Origin: Carnobacterium jeotgali MS3
Lineage (GTDB): Bacteria; Bacillota; Bacilli; Lactobacillales; Carnobacteriaceae
DNA: 64,000 nucleotides
Direction of reading: 5' to 3'
Assembly: GCF_000745125.1 (NCBI RefSeq)
Contig: NZ_JQNF01000005.1
Coordinates: forward strand, 62,001 to 126,000
In this document: in pieces, positions 62,947-64,000 of the stretch
Layout: each line of letters starts with the position of its first letter
Position numbering within the stretch: position 1 is the stretch's first letter
The notes under the pieces: model-generated
Told to the model about the DNA's origin: nothing
Seen by the model: only the letters and a program-made list of their open reading frames with translations
The model's database searches: none
Program-made: the position numbers and the translations under genes

Positions 62947-64000
62947 ATGAATGCTGAAATTATAGCAATTGGAACAGAACTATTAATGGGGCAAGTAATA
63001 AATACAAATGCATCTTTTCTGTCTCGCGAACTCTCATTATTAGGAATAGATGTCTATCACCAGGTAGTCGTTGGAGATAACCCAAAGCGTCTGTTAGAAG
63101 TTATTCAAGTTGCGGAACAAAGAAGTGATCTAGTCATCTTATCGGGAGGTTTAGGGCCTACAAAAGATGATATAACGAAGCAAGTATTAGCTGACCATTT
63201 AACTAAAAATTTGATTTTAGATGAACAAACGATGGAAAAAATAATAGCTTTTCACGAAAATAGAAAACGAACGATGACAGAAAATAATCGATTGCAAGCT
63301 ATGGTAATTGAAGGGTCCACTATTTTAAAAAATGAAACTGGTCTTGCTGCTGGAATGTTTTTAAAACAAAATAATAAAAGCTATATCCTATTACCTGGTC
63401 CGCCTAGTGAACTAGAACCAATGTTTATAAATGAAGTTAGGCCATTATTAATGAGCGAACGAAAGGAAGAAACTCATCTTATATCAAGAGTCTTACGTTT
63501 TTTTAATATTGGTGAATCTCAATTGGCTGCTGAATTAGATGACTTAATTGAAAATCAACAAAATCCTACTATTGCTACCTATGCTGGAAAGCATGAAGTC
63601 ACACTGCGTTTGACAGCAAATGGAGGCACTGCAGCAACTTGTCTTGTCTTGTTGGATAACATGGAAGCAATCGTTCAAAAACGTCTAGGGAAGTATTTTT
63701 ATGGCTATGGAGAGGATACGCGATTAGTAAATGTAGTTGCAGACTTATTGAAAGAACACAAAATGACCTTGACAGCTGCCGAAAGCCTGACTGGCGGTGC
63801 TTTTCAAAGTTGCATAACAAGCGTTTCGGGTGCTAGTGACTATTTCAAAGGTGGCATTGTAACGTATAGCAATGACACGAAAACAAGTGTTTTAGGAGTT
63901 TCTAAAAAAACAATTGAACAGTTTGGCGTAGTCAGTGCTGAATGCGCTATGGATATGGCACAGAAGGCTCAAAAGATGTTTGATTCAGATATAGCTCTTT
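62947..64000 (+). CDS. cinA: Competence/damage-inducible protein CinA (3' end outside window)
   Basis: The frame is open to the right edge. N-terminal MoCF-like domain (EIIAIGTELLMGQVINTNASFLSREL, then LSGGLGPTKDDITKQ) and the start of the C-terminal NMN deamidase domain (LTAAESLTGGAFQSC, GIVTYSNDTKTSVLGV). CinA is co-expressed with recA in competent Firmicutes and has nicotinamide nucleotide deamidase activity. GGAGTG precedes ATG 62947. The last tens of residues are missing. Confidence 0.93.
   Translation, partial: MNAEIIAIGTELLMGQVINTNASFLSRELSLLGIDVYHQVVVGDNPKRLLEVIQVAEQRSDLVILSGGLGPTKDDITKQVLADHLTKNLILDEQTMEKIIAFHENRKRTMTENNRLQAMVIEGSTILKNETGLAAGMFLKQNNKSYILLPGPPSELEPMFINEVRPLLMSERKEETHLISRVLRFFNIGESQLAAELDDLIENQQNPTIATYAGKHEVTLRLTANGGTAATCLVLLDNMEAIVQKRLGKYFYGYGEDTRLVNVVADLLKEHKMTLTAAESLTGGAFQSCITSVSGASDYFKGGIVTYSNDTKTSVLGVSKKTIEQFGVVSAECAMDMAQKAQKMFDSDIAL

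Noticed and set aside
1-64000. CRISPR array
   Set aside because: No regularly spaced direct repeats of 24-40 bases were seen. The GCAAC and tape-measure repeats are short or coding.

Overview
The window is low-GC Gram-positive DNA. Gene content and order (folD-xseA-xseB-ispA-tlyA-argR-recN, bmpA-nupABC, ymfF/H/I-rodZ-pgsA-cinA, a DUF4044 micro-gene, ArlRS/CovRS-type two-component genes) point to a lactic acid bacterium of the order Lactobacillales, most likely Carnobacterium or a close relative. This is inferred from gene content; no search was run.

Bases 1 to about 27,240 are the late half and right end of a temperate siphophage. In order: the tail of an ArpU/RinA-like late regulator; a terminator and promoter; two cargo-like genes, one of the YfbU family; terS, terL, SPP1-type portal and minor head protein; a structured non-coding stretch; scaffold, major capsid and head-tail connector genes; tail genes with a -1 frameshift pair of chaperones, tape measure, Dit and a 1515-residue tail-tip/fibre protein ending in an S74 chaperone; an anchored SGNH hydrolase and two small orphans; two holins and a modular amidase endolysin. 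Between endolysin and right attachment site is an accessory block. It holds a 55-aa membrane peptide and a cytoplasmic/four-helix membrane pair resembling lambda RexA/RexB behind an attenuator-like leader. A 153-bp palindromic repeat follows, then a leftward cluster with a LexA-type box in its promoter (105 aa, 30 aa, OB-fold SSB-like protein) and one more small gene.

The prophage has split comGA. Only the 3' half of this competence ATPase gene is present (27,234-27,746), followed at once by intact comGB to comGG. The comG promoter and the 5' half of comGA must lie beyond the left edge, so this lysogen should lack a functional DNA-uptake pilus unless the prophage excises.

From 30.8 kb onward the chromosome is ordinary housekeeping: pepP, efp, an Asp23 gene, nusB; folate, exonuclease VII and isoprenoid genes, tlyA, argR and recN; msrA, a DUF4044 gene and corA on the minus strand; gnd; a two-component system; yidC2 and acylphosphatase on the minus strand; topB; ftsK/spoIIIE; a nucleoside ABC importer operon (bmpA-nupABC); M16 peptidase-like genes, an SDR, a RodZ-like gene, pgsA and the start of cinA, which runs off the right edge. 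Most units end in clear intrinsic terminators. The likeliest little-described system is the RexAB-like pair with its leader, next to the SOS-type cluster.
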